This document shows, piece after piece, positions 45,600 to 56,426 of a stretch of 64,000 nt of DNA (position 1 is its first letter; each line of letters opens with the position of its first letter). The position numbers and the translations under genes are program-made. The notes beneath the pieces were generated by a model. That model searched no databases. It saw only the letters and a program-made list of their open reading frames with translations, and was not told the origin of the DNA. The stretch comes from Larix kaempferi (taxonomy: Eukaryota > Streptophyta > Pinopsida > Pinales > Pinaceae): positions 8,447,001-8,511,000 of the forward strand of contig BSBM01000436.1 of NCBI GenBank assembly GCA_027924585.1. The letters are read 5' to 3'.

Positions 45600-46270
45600 C
45601 ACACCATTTGCACCTCGGATTCATATTTCCGTGCCCGTGATGATGCTTGAGATCATTTCTCACTCTCACCAAAAAATTTCGGGCATTCTTTCCATGCCCC
45701 ACGGCACCTCGATTTGCATGCCACATCGGCTATTGTCAATTTAATGGCGATTTTTATACCATCGGATTCAGTTTTCTGAACTCGTGACGATGCTTGATAT
45801 CATTTCTTGCTCTCACCTCCAGATTTTCTGGGCATTTTTTCCCATGCCCCTCGTCGCCTTGATTTGTGTGCCACATCAGCCGTCGTCCATTTTTGGTGAG
45901 TCTTTTATTGCCGGATTCAATTTTTCGCGCTCGTGACGATGCTTGAGATCATTTCTCACTCTCACGCCTAGATTTTTTGGGCATTTTTTACATGCCCCCT
46001 CGTCACCTTGGTTTGCATGCCACATCGGCCGTCGTCCGTTTTTGACAAGTTTTATATCGTCGGATTCAGTTTTCCGTGCTCGTGATGATGCTTGAGACCA
46101 TTTCTCGCTCTCACCCCCATGATTTTCGGGCATTTTTCTAAAATGCCACTCATCGCCTTAGTTCGCGTGCCACATCGGTCGTTGCCCATTTTTTACGATC
46201 TTCATGTTACCATATTCAATTTTCCGTGCTCATGACGATGCTCGAGATCATTTCTCGCTCTCAACAATAC
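45600..46270 (+). repeat. About 148-bp tandem array in element 3
   Basis: About four and a half units are present. The word CGTGA (or CATGA) followed by YGATGCTYGAGATCATTTCT begins near 45636, 45783, 45932, 46081 and 46231, giving periods of 147-150 bp. Each unit also has GGGCATTTTT, ATGCC and GTGCCACATCGG words. Reading frames here are artefacts. Confidence 0.92.
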
Positions 46271-48080
46271 CTTTTTTGTTCGGTATAATTTTATCCCTTT
46301 TTCGGGCCAAGCAATTCTTTTACGAAAAAGGCACTTAGGGAGTTTCCGTTAAGCTCTTTTCTGATTCCTAAAACAATGAAAAGATTGTCGAGCAACCTTG
46401 CTTTCTTTCATGCTCATTAAAAGTATTTGAAAGGGAGTCTACCTAGTATAAGTTTACCCCTTTTCCGGACCTTGTAGACTAATTACGAAAAATGAATACT
46501 CTAGTCACATTGGCTAGAAGAGTTCTCCATTTGCATCATTTTATGCTTTTTCAGGCCTTGGAGACTAACTTACAAAAACGAAAACCAATGGAGTCTACTT
46601 ACCACTTTCAAACTCTCTAAAAATGAAAGCAACCACGAGCAATCACCATCTTGGGCTCGTATAAATCCATAGGATGGTACTCCTCCACCAATTCATATTC
46701 TTCTTATCATTTTCAGACTCCTTAAAAATGAAAGCACTCACGAGCACAAACAGTCCTAGGCTCACAAAATCCACAGGACAGTACCATTTCAGAGCACACT
46801 TTCATCCCTTCTTGGAGCTCATTAAAACTACAAAGAAGGACCCAATGGTGCTTCTCGGTGCCATGACAGATCATGTCTACTCATATGGCATCTTCCCCAT
46901 TTTGGTCGCCTTTGTTCAGAGTATTCTGCAGTATGTCACCCTAAGAGTCCCTCTACAGAATCCATCAGCTTGTCCCCCCAGATTCACTCCAACCTACAAT
47001 ACATACCCTTTAGTCCTTAAAGCTATGATCCCCGCACCTACAAGTCAGTTTCCTACGCTACCAGGTCAACCATGTTATCATGCTCTGAACAAAGGAAGTT
47101 TGAGTCCACCCACTCTATGACTCTAGTTACTTCCCATCCCCACAGTATTTCAGTCCTACCATCAGTACTATCACACTTCAGTTCTACACCTCGCACTCCT
47201 ATCAAGGAAACATCATTGCCTTGATAGTTGCTAGTCTCCCTCTATCGACGCCAACTAAATTTATTCCAGAGGATAGACCTAGAGGTCCCTATGCCTTGGA
47301 ATCATCCCCATTTATGATGAGTGCCTACGAATCATTTTGATAAGAGTCCTCAGTGCCTCTCCAAATGGTTGTTTCTCACATGCTCGACTTCAACACCTTG
47401 ATCGCATCATTGAGACTTGCACAGAGTATTGGTCCTTTCAGTTATTTGTTGAAGACCCCGGATACCACCTGACTCTTCCACATTTGAGAGTCTACTTTTG
47501 GAAACAACCAGTTACATTTTCCTATAGATATCCGGGTTGCACATGGCGACAGTATTTAGATGTACCCCAGTTTTACACTCCCTCAAGTATACAATTACAT
47601 ATACTCCTCAGAGTTGACTCACAGTTGTTGAGTCCCTACAGATGTTGGACACCTTCAGTTTTAGCAGTTCATCAACCCTTCTGAAACCTTATTCAGAACG
47701 GTTGTTGCATTTCCAGTGTATCAGTTATTGAGATTAGTCATGTTATGATCATGAGTACATCCCAGATAGTGTCCCCTTTGGACCATTATGATGTACCAAC
47801 AAATTTCTTATGTATTATTCAGGTCCCCCTTCTTGGGACTAATTGTTATGTATATGTCTTGATACGAGCATGGGTATTCCTGCCTCGTCCATTATCAGAG
47901 ATTATTCCTCATTCATATTGAGGCCATGTAATATTTCTTGTTTTTGCAGCTTCAAAGGGGCCATTGATCCAGTCTCCAATCGGTCTCTTCTCTTCCCCAA
48001 ACCCCAGGAAAAAGACAAAAGAACTATGATTTCTATCAGCCATACGATGAGCTCCTGCCCTCACACATTAGGGGGCAATC
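46271..48080 (+). other. Element 3 3' noncoding region, right part, and polypurine tract
   Basis: 46271-46680 is the block shared with elements 1 and 2 (CTTTTACGAAAAAGGC, AATTACGAAAAATGAATACT). The rest has only short unsupported frames. The polypurine tract ATTAGGGGGCAATC (48067-48080) abuts the 3' LTR. Confidence 0.75.
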
Positions 48081-48806
48081 TGTTAACACCCAAAAAGTGC
48101 TCACTAGCTCATTCCCTTATTCACATGACCCATTTGTCCACTTTTCCACCATTTGAGCCTCTAAAGCCATCAAAAGGTCACCAAAAAGACCATAATGCAC
48201 CCTTTTCCCCCTCAAAATATATATTTTTCCTCAAAAAACACAAAAAACCCTCAAAAAGGGTCCAGAATTCCCAAAAATATTAAAAGGGAATAAAAATATT
48301 CAAAATATTCAAAAAAGGAAAAAGGAGGGAAAAAGGTACCTAAACCATGTTGGTCAATACCATAATGGTATTCCCCACCACCAAAAACTATAAAAAGGTG
48401 GTAGGGGCTCCTCACCATAATGGTATTCCCCACCACCAAAAACTATAAAAAGGTGGTAGGGGCTCCTCACTTTCCATCCATCCATCATCCTATCCTCATG
48501 TTGTCAAAATCTCTCTTAAGTTTTTGACCATTGTAGCAATCTTGGAGAAGAGACCATTGGAGCTTGGAGCATCTCAACCTTGGAGCTACTCAACACCACA
48601 AATCCTCACCATTTGTGGTATTATAATATAAAACATTCTTTCATTTCTTGTTCTTTCCATGAATCGTTTTAAATTTATTTGTTATATGCACATATTAGTT
48701 TAGATTTAGATTTAATTCATAATCGTTTTTGCTTTCTATATTGAAACTGCTATCACATTGTTGATAGGTGCCCATTGCACAAGCTTGGTTGCAAAACCAA
48801 GCAACA
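48081..48806 (+). repeat. 3' LTR of element 3, with duplicated core promoter
   Basis: It runs 726 bp from TGTTAACACCC to CCAAGCAACA. It is longer than the 5' LTR mainly because of a 55-bp exact tandem duplication (48359-48413 and 48414-48468) that carries the TATA box (48389 and 48444). Confidence 0.92.
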
Positions 48807-48811
48807 GGAAC

Positions 48812-50440
48812 TATACCCTAACAAGGAACAGGAAACATTCCTAGGACACAACAACCCCAGGTCACTATAGCCCTCATCCCTACTCAACAGAACGTTCAAC
48901 AACCGACTACTACTGTGATTCCGAATCAGACAATCAATCCCATGATCTCGAACACACAACCGGTTAACCAGATGGTCTACTATACTTAGAACTTCCAACA
49001 GTATTCCATGGGAAATATGTATGGGTACAATACACAGCATTATGCTGTGCAGGGTCCTACGGGCATCCCTACACCATACAATTACTACTCATACCCGCAA
49101 CCAGATCGCCAACTTCCCTTCTTGGCCACGCGAGACTTGCTCGATTTGTCCAGGCTTATAAACGATCCCATATGGCATGAACCACATTGGCCACCCATCC
49201 CAGCCAAACTACCATCGGACATTCCCAAGTTCGATGCCAAACCCAGGGAAGACCCCAAGAACCATGTAATGACCTTCCATCTTTGGTGTTCTTTGAACTC
49301 ATTGATGGACGACTCCATTCGGTTACGGCTCTTCCAGTGTACGCTCACCAGTACGGCAGCAAAATGGTACATCGAGCTGTCACAAAACTACTTTCATGAT
49401 TTCAATACCTTGGCCATGCATTTTCTGACACATTTCCAGCTCCCCATCCGGTACGAGACTGGAACAGACCTGTTGACCTCATTATGTCAAACCACTTCTA
49501 CACATATCTTAGATCATATTCATGAGTGGCATTGACGCCGCAAGTTAATTAAGGCACCCATTCCAAACTAGTTACTCGCTGATTGGTTCACGAAGTCATT
49601 TTTGCCTCCCATCACCAGGGATATTTCCATGGGCGGACCTGTCACAGAGGAACAAGTGATTTATCGCACTCAATATATGGACTTGGTATATACCCAATCC
49701 GGAACTTTATATGAGCTTATTCCCCATGCCTGCAGCACCACACTTATCCAACCAATCCTACCACTGAACCCCCCATAGACGGCATCGTCGGCTCAGTTAA
49801 GGCTCACCCTGCACCCAAACCGAGTGGGAAACAAGCTACTATTACTCCCTCTCCACCCCAGGCTGCTCCCAAAGCTTCTACCTCTCCTGCTCCTTCCTCC
49901 GAGGTGAACGCGGTTCAATCCACGTCACAACAATACGAAGGCAAGAAGAAGAATAACCGTGGAAAATCCAACAAAACTTCTAACCAATAGGAGTACTCCA
50001 AGACACAACCAACCAACAACGATCCCAAACCACGTCGGAAAGCAAAGTTTCCCTACCTTATTTCTCAAGAAGATCACTACACACGATACTTCCCATACAA
50101 GGATGAAGTCAACAAATTTTTTAAAGGATCCTCCTGCCTGGCAGTGTTAACTGATCCTTTCCCTCATCAACAACAACAGATGGTTACTCATGATCCCCCG
50201 TAAGGGGGAAATCCGAACAACCCACCCCGTGGAGAAACGTCTGCAAACCGTGAGGTTTTGATGATGACTAACTAAGAGATTCATATATCCACTCAAGCAA
50301 GGACATACAATACCCTTCCATGTTCAAACAAACCAGAGACAGCCAATGGCAAGTCCCCTTCTGAAGATCCTTCTATCATCCCCCTCCCAATGGTCATCTC
50401 CACATTGAGAGACCTGTCATAGACACAGTGCTACGCCCAT
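48812..50440 (+). pseudogene. Element 2 gag, 3' part, broken
   Basis: This resumes after element 3. The frame open at 49008-49535 carries the gag core: LPFLATRDLLDLSRL, LPSDIPKFDAKPREDPKNH, HIWHEWH-like HILDHIHEWH. It then has TGA (49533) and TAG (49570) where Arg and Gln/Trp are expected. VTEEQVIYRTQYMDL follows. The Lys/Pro-rich tail (about 49800-50200) is frameshifted and its zinc knuckle is not recognisable. Confidence 0.82.
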
Positions 50441-51500
50441 GGAAGGGTACCATCTGAAAGGCGACATTTAATCCTAACGCACGAGTAGCCCAAAATTACA
50501 ATATTGTTGAGGACCTAGCTCAATCACCATGCACGATGTCGAATCTCAAGGTTCTCCAACACTGCTCCATGCAGCGTAGGACCTTACTTTAAGCACTAGG
50601 GGCAGTGGACTCAGATACTTCTAACATGATTATGTTTAACTTGGAATATTTTAAACCTAGGCTTTCTTAGTAGTTAGCCTTCCAGATCCAAACAAATATC
50701 CGTGGAAACAACATTCATCGCACCGTCTTAGACGAAGGTGCTTCCACGTCGATCATGTCCTTGAATTATTGGAGAGACATAGGCTCACCTGAAGTTACAC
50801 CTTCTCCCACTACTATCAAAGCGTTTGACGGACATGGTTTTCAACCATACGGACTCATTCCTGTGATTAGCGTTGAACTAGGGGGAAAGATAGTATCTAT
50901 ACACATCAAAGTCGTAGATGCACCATTGGATTATAATCTTCTACTTGCTGGAATTGGTTCTACACCATGACTGTCGTTGCATCTTCCGTCTTTTGACTAG
51001 TACAATTTCCTCATCAAGGGAAGATTGTCACTATAGATCAGTTAGACTTCTGTACTCCAGACATTCATTCGAACTCCTCCCACAATGTTCCGCTACTAGG
51101 TCAGTCCCAGTACCATTTCGAAGATGTTGGTGTTGGTCTTATGAAGGATTCCTCCCTCATTGAAGTTTTCCCAAATCTTAGATCCCCTATACATGCCATC
51201 AACATGATATTGTCAAGTATCACCCCAACCCCTGGATCTGCTGATTCTTGGGTGATATCGGGTCCTACAAATCTTGAAACCTACGATAATTCCATTCCTT
51301 TAAACAGGAACCTCGCAAATTATCAGGCAATCCAGTCAGCCACAGATTGGGTCGATCCTACTACGCATCACACCATGGCACAACTCTCATCTGAGGCTGG
51401 CTCATCGTCATCACCTATCGATCCTCTCACACTGATTTTTCCTTCCGACAAATCAATCATGGAGTTTATGTGCATCAATGAACCACCCTAGGAAGATTAC
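50441..51500 (+). pseudogene. Element 2 protease and linker, broken
   Basis: FNPNARVAQNYNIVEDLAQ starts the conserved pre-protease block (about 50467). The active site is LDEGASTSIM, with Asp at 50731-50733, and FDGHGFQPYGLI follows. Stops at about 50590, 50671 and 50674 and a frameshift near 50950 disable it. The linker MKDSSLIEVFP matches element 1. Confidence 0.82.
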
Positions 51501-53330
51501 CATCATCGGTCTTCTTTCCCTACTATCCAGGCGATAGAGCAAGACACCAAATCCAACAGTTCACTTGAAATTGTTAAACCCAAGTTTCCCACTTCATTCG
51601 ACGATATATTCTCCGAAGGAAACTTGGCCAACATTATGGCACCTACTCCTATTAACATTTTAGTGAAACCTGGTGTCGTGGAAAACATTCACATAGGCAA
51701 GACATGTACTCCCATCGAAGTGGAGTTCTATATTGCCTTATTCAAAGAATTCCATGACATTTTCGCTTGGAGTTATGAAGAAATGCCAAGAATAGACCCT
51801 TCCATCATGGTCTAGGAAATCCAAACTTTTCTTGGTGCCCGACCAGTTCGGCAGAAACTCCGGCCCGTTCATCCCCGCAAGGCAGCGGCTATCAAAGTAG
51901 AAATTGAAAAACTTCTACATGCTGGTTTTATCTATCCTGTCCCATTGATAGACTAGGTGTCTAATATCGTTCCCGTGGCAAAGAAACAGGGTACAATTAG
52001 AGTTTGTATCGATTACTGCGATTTGAACAAAGCTTGTCCAAAAGACAACTATCCAACTCTGTTTATTGACCAGATTATCGACAACTGTGCCAAGAGTGTC
52101 ATATTTTCATTCATGGATGGCTTCTCTAGCTATAATCAGATAGAGATACTCCCCGCCGACCAGCATAAGACAACCTCCATTTTCCCACTAGGGACCTTTG
52201 CGTACCAAAAGATACCCTTTGGCCTCAAGAATGACGGGGAAAATTTCCAACGGGCGATGTCATACACATTTCACGACATTAAACATATTGTAGAACCATA
52301 TCTTGATGACCTCCCTACTCATTCTCAGGCTCGGTATGATCACCCAGATCATTTAAGCGCCATCTTTTCTAGGTGTTGCCACTACAATATTCATTTAAAT
52401 CCACAAAAGTGTGTCTTTTGTTTCGAATCCGGAAAACTATTGGGATTCATAATCTCCGAGGATGGTATACGTTTAGACCCAATGAAGGTAGAATCCATTC
52501 TAGATCTGCCTTCACCCGTGGACATACCAACACTTCAAAGTTTGCAAGGGCACGCAAACTTTCTACGCTGTTTCGTGTGCAATTTTGCCTAGATCACCAA
52601 AGGCTACATGAGGCTTCTGAAAAAGAACATCCCCTTTTTCTGGGACGATGAAGCCCAACGATCTTTTGATAATATAAAAGCAACCCTCACTAAGGATCCC
52701 ATAATTCAACCCCCCAATTACACACGGGATTACATCTTATATCCTACAGCTTCCACTTCCACCATTAGCATGGTGTTAGTCCAGGAAGACGCTAATGACA
52801 GAACATGTAGTTTATTATCTTAGTAAGATTCTCCTTGACTCCGAAACCCGCTACTCGCATGTTGAAAAACTGGCTCTGGCTACAGGTTTTACTGTCTAGA
52901 GGTTTCGCCATTACATTCTGCTCCGCCAGACCACTGTCATCGTTGATTTCAATCCAATGTACTACATCCTCACACACCAAGTGCTTGGGGGTAAATACTC
53001 TCGTTGGATTGTTGTCCTTCAAGAGTTTGACTTGGAATTTTCCAAAGCAAAATCCAAGAAATTGTTGGTCTTCGCAGAGCTGATTTTTACTTTGCCCCGT
53101 GTCATTGAGCAACCAGAGCCCATCGATTCTCTCCCTGATGAATCGTTGTTCCTCATTGGCACGTCTAATCCGTGGTATGGGTATATCACACTCTATATCC
53201 AAACCCAACGTTTTTGGCCTGAACTCAACCGCAATGAACGTCGACGCATCCGACATCACGCCAAGCACTACCTCATCATTTACGATACCCTTTATCGCCG
53301 TGGTGTCGACACCATTCTTTGACATTGTTT
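51501..53330 (+). pseudogene. Element 2 reverse transcriptase and RNase H, broken
   Basis: Blocks in order are DIFAWSYEEMPRIDPSI (about 51760), LNKACPKDNYPTLFIDQI, FSFMDGFSSYNQIEI, YLDDL (52299-52313), RNase H (YPTASTSTISMVLVQED) and YSHVEKLALA. The RT core from 51957 to 52590 is one open frame. Stops at 51813, 51954 and 52590, a frameshift near 52800 and a TAG near 52897 break the rest. The catalytic aspartates are present. Confidence 0.9.
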
Positions 53331-54419
53331 AACGTTGGACGAGGCTGAACACATTCTTAATGACTACCACTCTGGAGCATGTGGTGGTCATCTCTCTGGG
53401 ATGGCTACGACCCAGAATATTCTACAAGCGGGATATTTCTATCCCTCGATTTTCAAAGACTGCATTGAAACGGTAGAGAAATGTCCACCCTGAAAATTTT
53501 TCCATAGGAAGAAGTGTTCGCATTTTGCTCCACTTCACCCTGTTGTTTCCATTGGCCCCTTTTCCAAATGGGGCATCGATTTCACTTATTGTAATCCCAC
53601 TTCAGCCTGGGGGCATAGCTATGTCATAGTAGCTGTTGATTATTTCACAAAATGGGATGAAGCGATGCCTACTTTTGCGGAAGACGGTAAAACAAGAGCG
53701 CAATTCATATTCAACCACATCATAGCTAGGTTCGAAGTTCCGCAGTCTACTATGACCAATCATGGTTCCCACTTTAGGAACCATATGATTGAAGAATTGA
53801 GTGCCAAGTTGGGTTTTCGTCATGAAAACTCAACCCCATACTACCCACAGGCTAACGACCGAGTCGAAGCCATAAACAAAGTTTTGAAGTGCATGATTCA
53901 ACGCATTGTGGGTACTCATAAGTCCAATTGGAACTTAGCTCTCTTTTTGGCGTTATGGGCCTACCGAATCTCAGTGAAAAGCGCTACCGGGTTCACACCA
54001 TTCCAACTGGTGTATGGCATGGAATCCATTTTTTCCAATTGAATGTGAAATTTCATCATTGAAGATAGCCGTAGAGCTACTTCCCAATACAACTTCTGAA
54101 GAGGAATGGTTTCTGTATCGATCCAAGCTAGATGAAACCCGCCGCGATGCTGCTTTAGCTAACGAAGCCCATAATAAACGCGTCAAAGCACAGTATGACA
54201 AATCCATTCAACCTTAGATTTTTAACGAAGGTGACCTTGTAATCACATACGATCAAATGCATGACAAACTAGGAAAAGGAAAGCTAGAGTCGATGTGGTA
54301 TGGTCCCTTCATTACAAAACGTGTATTGGAAAAAGGAGCTTACAAGCTCGTCGAGTGTGATGATACACCTTTGGCGCGGCCCCGCAACAGGATGTACCTA
54401 AAACATTTCTACCCGTAGG
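53331..54419 (+). pseudogene. Element 2 integrase, broken
   Basis: The finger (YHSGACGGHLSGMA, EKCPP then TGA where the second Cys is expected) is at about 53360-53495. The core includes VAVDYFTKWDEAM, NHGSHF (Asp of the usual TDHGSHF is Asn) and RVEAINK. A frameshift lies near 54035 at PIECEI, and a TAG at 54215. The C-terminal domain (EGDLVITYDQMHDKLG, GPFITKRVLEKGAYKL) ends at 54419. Confidence 0.88.
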
Positions 54420-54546
54420 TTTATCCTGCGCGAGAAATTTTGTACATAATGTACTTAGCTTGTTTTCAGTTATTTATTTTGTGTGTGTGTGCATGGATTT
54501 TATTTCATGTATCCTCATTTACCTTGACTTGTGCTTCTATGCGCAG

Positions 54547-54942
54547 ATGTCTTCCCACTATAGATTCGCAGATGGTGCTAGCCAACACACTCGGAACCTT
54601 GCTTCCGCAGCATAGGTTATCTATTCTCCTACTGGCGAGTTGGTATCCTCAAGAGGCACTTGTTTGGGCCCCGCAACCAACAACATTGCAGAGTACCATG
54701 CAGTCATCAGACTCTTAACTAAAGTTGCTTCCCTTGGAATCTACTCCTTATCAGTCTTTCTAGACTCCCAACTCATGGTGTCCCATCTGAACCGTGTCTA
54801 CACTGTTCCTGATCCTATATTACTTCGCTTATTTAGAAGGGTATGCCTCTTGGAACGATCTTTTGATTACATTTCGTATCAACATATACCAAGAGAATTC
54901 AATTTTGTAGTTGACTCATTGGCTAACAACATTTTTTATTAG
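54547..54942 (+). pseudogene. Element 2 second (Tat-type) RNase H
   Basis: It starts ATG at 54547 after the acceptor-like TATGCGCAG, 127 bp past the integrase stop, exactly as in element 1. Blocks are YRFADGASQHTRNLAS, NNIAEYHAVI, DSQLMVSHLN and HIPREFNFVVDSLANN. One TAG (54613) is the only break. A donor-like GTAGGT overlaps the integrase stop (54415-54420), so splicing could fuse integrase to this domain. Confidence 0.85.
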
Positions 54943-55180
54943 CATCTAGCTCATACATAAAAAATATACATCATAAATCAAACACACAAGCCATTGTAAA
55001 TGAATAAATCATAGAAATAAGTCCACATATATATAATCACATATAAAAAAAAATTCTGAATACATATGATAAAGTTGTGTCTAAAGACAAAATTTGGGAT
55101 TCCGTCCCATACAAAATTTGGCTCTCTGGCCTACATATCATGTACATGCCACAAAAAGAAGATACTACTGTCTAAAGAGA

Positions 55181-56426
55181 CTAATCATCATCCTCACGCT
55201 GCTCATGGTAGCATACCACAGCTCTAGCCACCCTACGGAGGAGTTGTCCGATGCGCCTAGGAACACCCATAATATGCCACTGGAGATGGAGAGGGACGTC
55301 ATCTATCCTCATAGCATGAACTCCAAAGGTCAAACCCTTAAGATTATTCTCTACATCGCGGATACCTCCTGCTTCTTCTTCATCCTCCTCTTCCTCCTCA
55401 TCAGTGGCCTGATGCTAGACCCCACCTCGGTGCAACAGCGAGTAGCCCGCTGGTCTCCTTGGTCCATGATCTGCGACATGCACATGCACATACATTAAAT
55501 ATTTTTACACATTAAAAAATCACTAAAAATTATATACATTTGAAAAGTTAAAAACACATTGGTGAAGGTCATATACTTGAGTTGTCCTAGTCCTCATCAT
55601 CAGGAAGTTCCAAGTCGATGTCCCCTCGGTAATCCACCCCTTCGTAGGGGTAGTCCTCGATCATGATGATCTGCTCCTTGAGCCACGAGAAGAAATCCTC
55701 ACCAAAGGATAATACTTGTGGTCCCCTGAGCCATCCTGCGTAGTCACTCCATCGACCCATCCGAGGCTCGGTCACAAGGAAAATAGGCATGGATATCTGT
55801 GGACGCAACAATGGCACCCTCTCCAAAAAGAAGGCTACTAAGATACTCCCATACCCAAATTGACGAGTATCTCCATTTCTGCACTTGGTTACTTGTTCCT
55901 TGAGGTTGGATAACACCCCCTCACACCAGTTGAACAAAGTTGGTGCCATGCACTCTATGGCAAGAGTCATTTTTCCTCGGGTTTCCTGGTGCAGACTTAC
56001 ACTACCTGCTGCTCGTGTTATGGTGAACAATATAGTTCTCAGCGGGATCTCTATCACATCCTTGATGGCCACTTTCCCACTTTTCTTTGAAGAACCCTGT
56101 CAGCAGTAATGAACAATCAAGTCACTTGTACTCTCTTCTGAGGCCCTGTGCTCCGTCAGGTTCACCTAAGCCCCTCTCTTAGAGAGGCCAGTAAGAAATT
56201 AAATATCCTTGAGCTCAATCTCAAGAGTATGCTCTCTGATTCAGAAATCCTGAATGTCACTATCCCACAATTGTATTATGTGAGTCAAACATTTTCCTTG
56301 TTTTCGGATGCCCTTGGTCTTAAACAATTTGAGCAACCCACAGGCCCGAAGCGCATTTAGTGTCATTTGGTCATTTGTAGCCAACTGATCATCAGCTTCA
56401 TGTTCCCTTTCCTTCCAATCAACCAT
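55181..56426 (-). pseudogene. Antisense two-exon gene of element 2 (plant-mobile-domain-like), broken
   Basis: On the minus strand exon 1 (56426-55577) starts MVDWKEREHEADDQ after a TTTTTACAG acceptor-like site. It contains ACGLLKLF, LTHIIQLWD, FLTGLSKRG, TLFNWCEGVLSNL, FFLERVPLLRP and MIEDYPYEGVDYRGD. A 106-bp intron (55576-55471, GTATAT...GCAG) falls at the same codon and phase as in element 1. Exon 2 has HGPRRPAGYSLLHRGG, an acidic run and IGQLLRRVARAVVCYHEQRE, ending at 55181. Both exons stay in frame; only stops break it (four in the middle of exon 1, one before the intron, one in exon 2). The intact length would be about 379 residues. Function is unknown. Confidence 0.85.

Larger units (their letters stand above)
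39600..48806 (+). mobile_element. Element 3: gag-only non-autonomous Tat-related retrotransposon
   Basis: Its LTRs (39600-40269 and 48081-48806) are closely similar. GGAAC flanks both ends (39595-39599 and 48807-48811), a perfect target duplication. The interior holds a long gag but no protease, RT, RNase H or integrase. The remaining 2.7 kb before the 3' LTR is noncoding, with a tandem array and a block shared with elements 1 and 2. This matches the known idea of LTR elements that keep gag and borrow pol in trans. It is inserted within element 2's gag. Confidence 0.93.

Noticed and set aside
45876-46133. Minus-strand frame of 85 residues with internal repetition
   Set aside because: It lies entirely inside the 148-bp tandem array and repeats with it.
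46674-47120. Plus-strand frame of 148 residues in element 3
   Set aside because: It falls in the 3' noncoding region, has no recognisable motif, and the equivalent parts of elements 1 and 2 show no such frame.
52792-53325. Minus-strand frame of 177 residues over element 2 RNase H
   Set aside because: The plus strand there clearly encodes RNase H and the integrase approach; the minus frame is a shadow without motifs.
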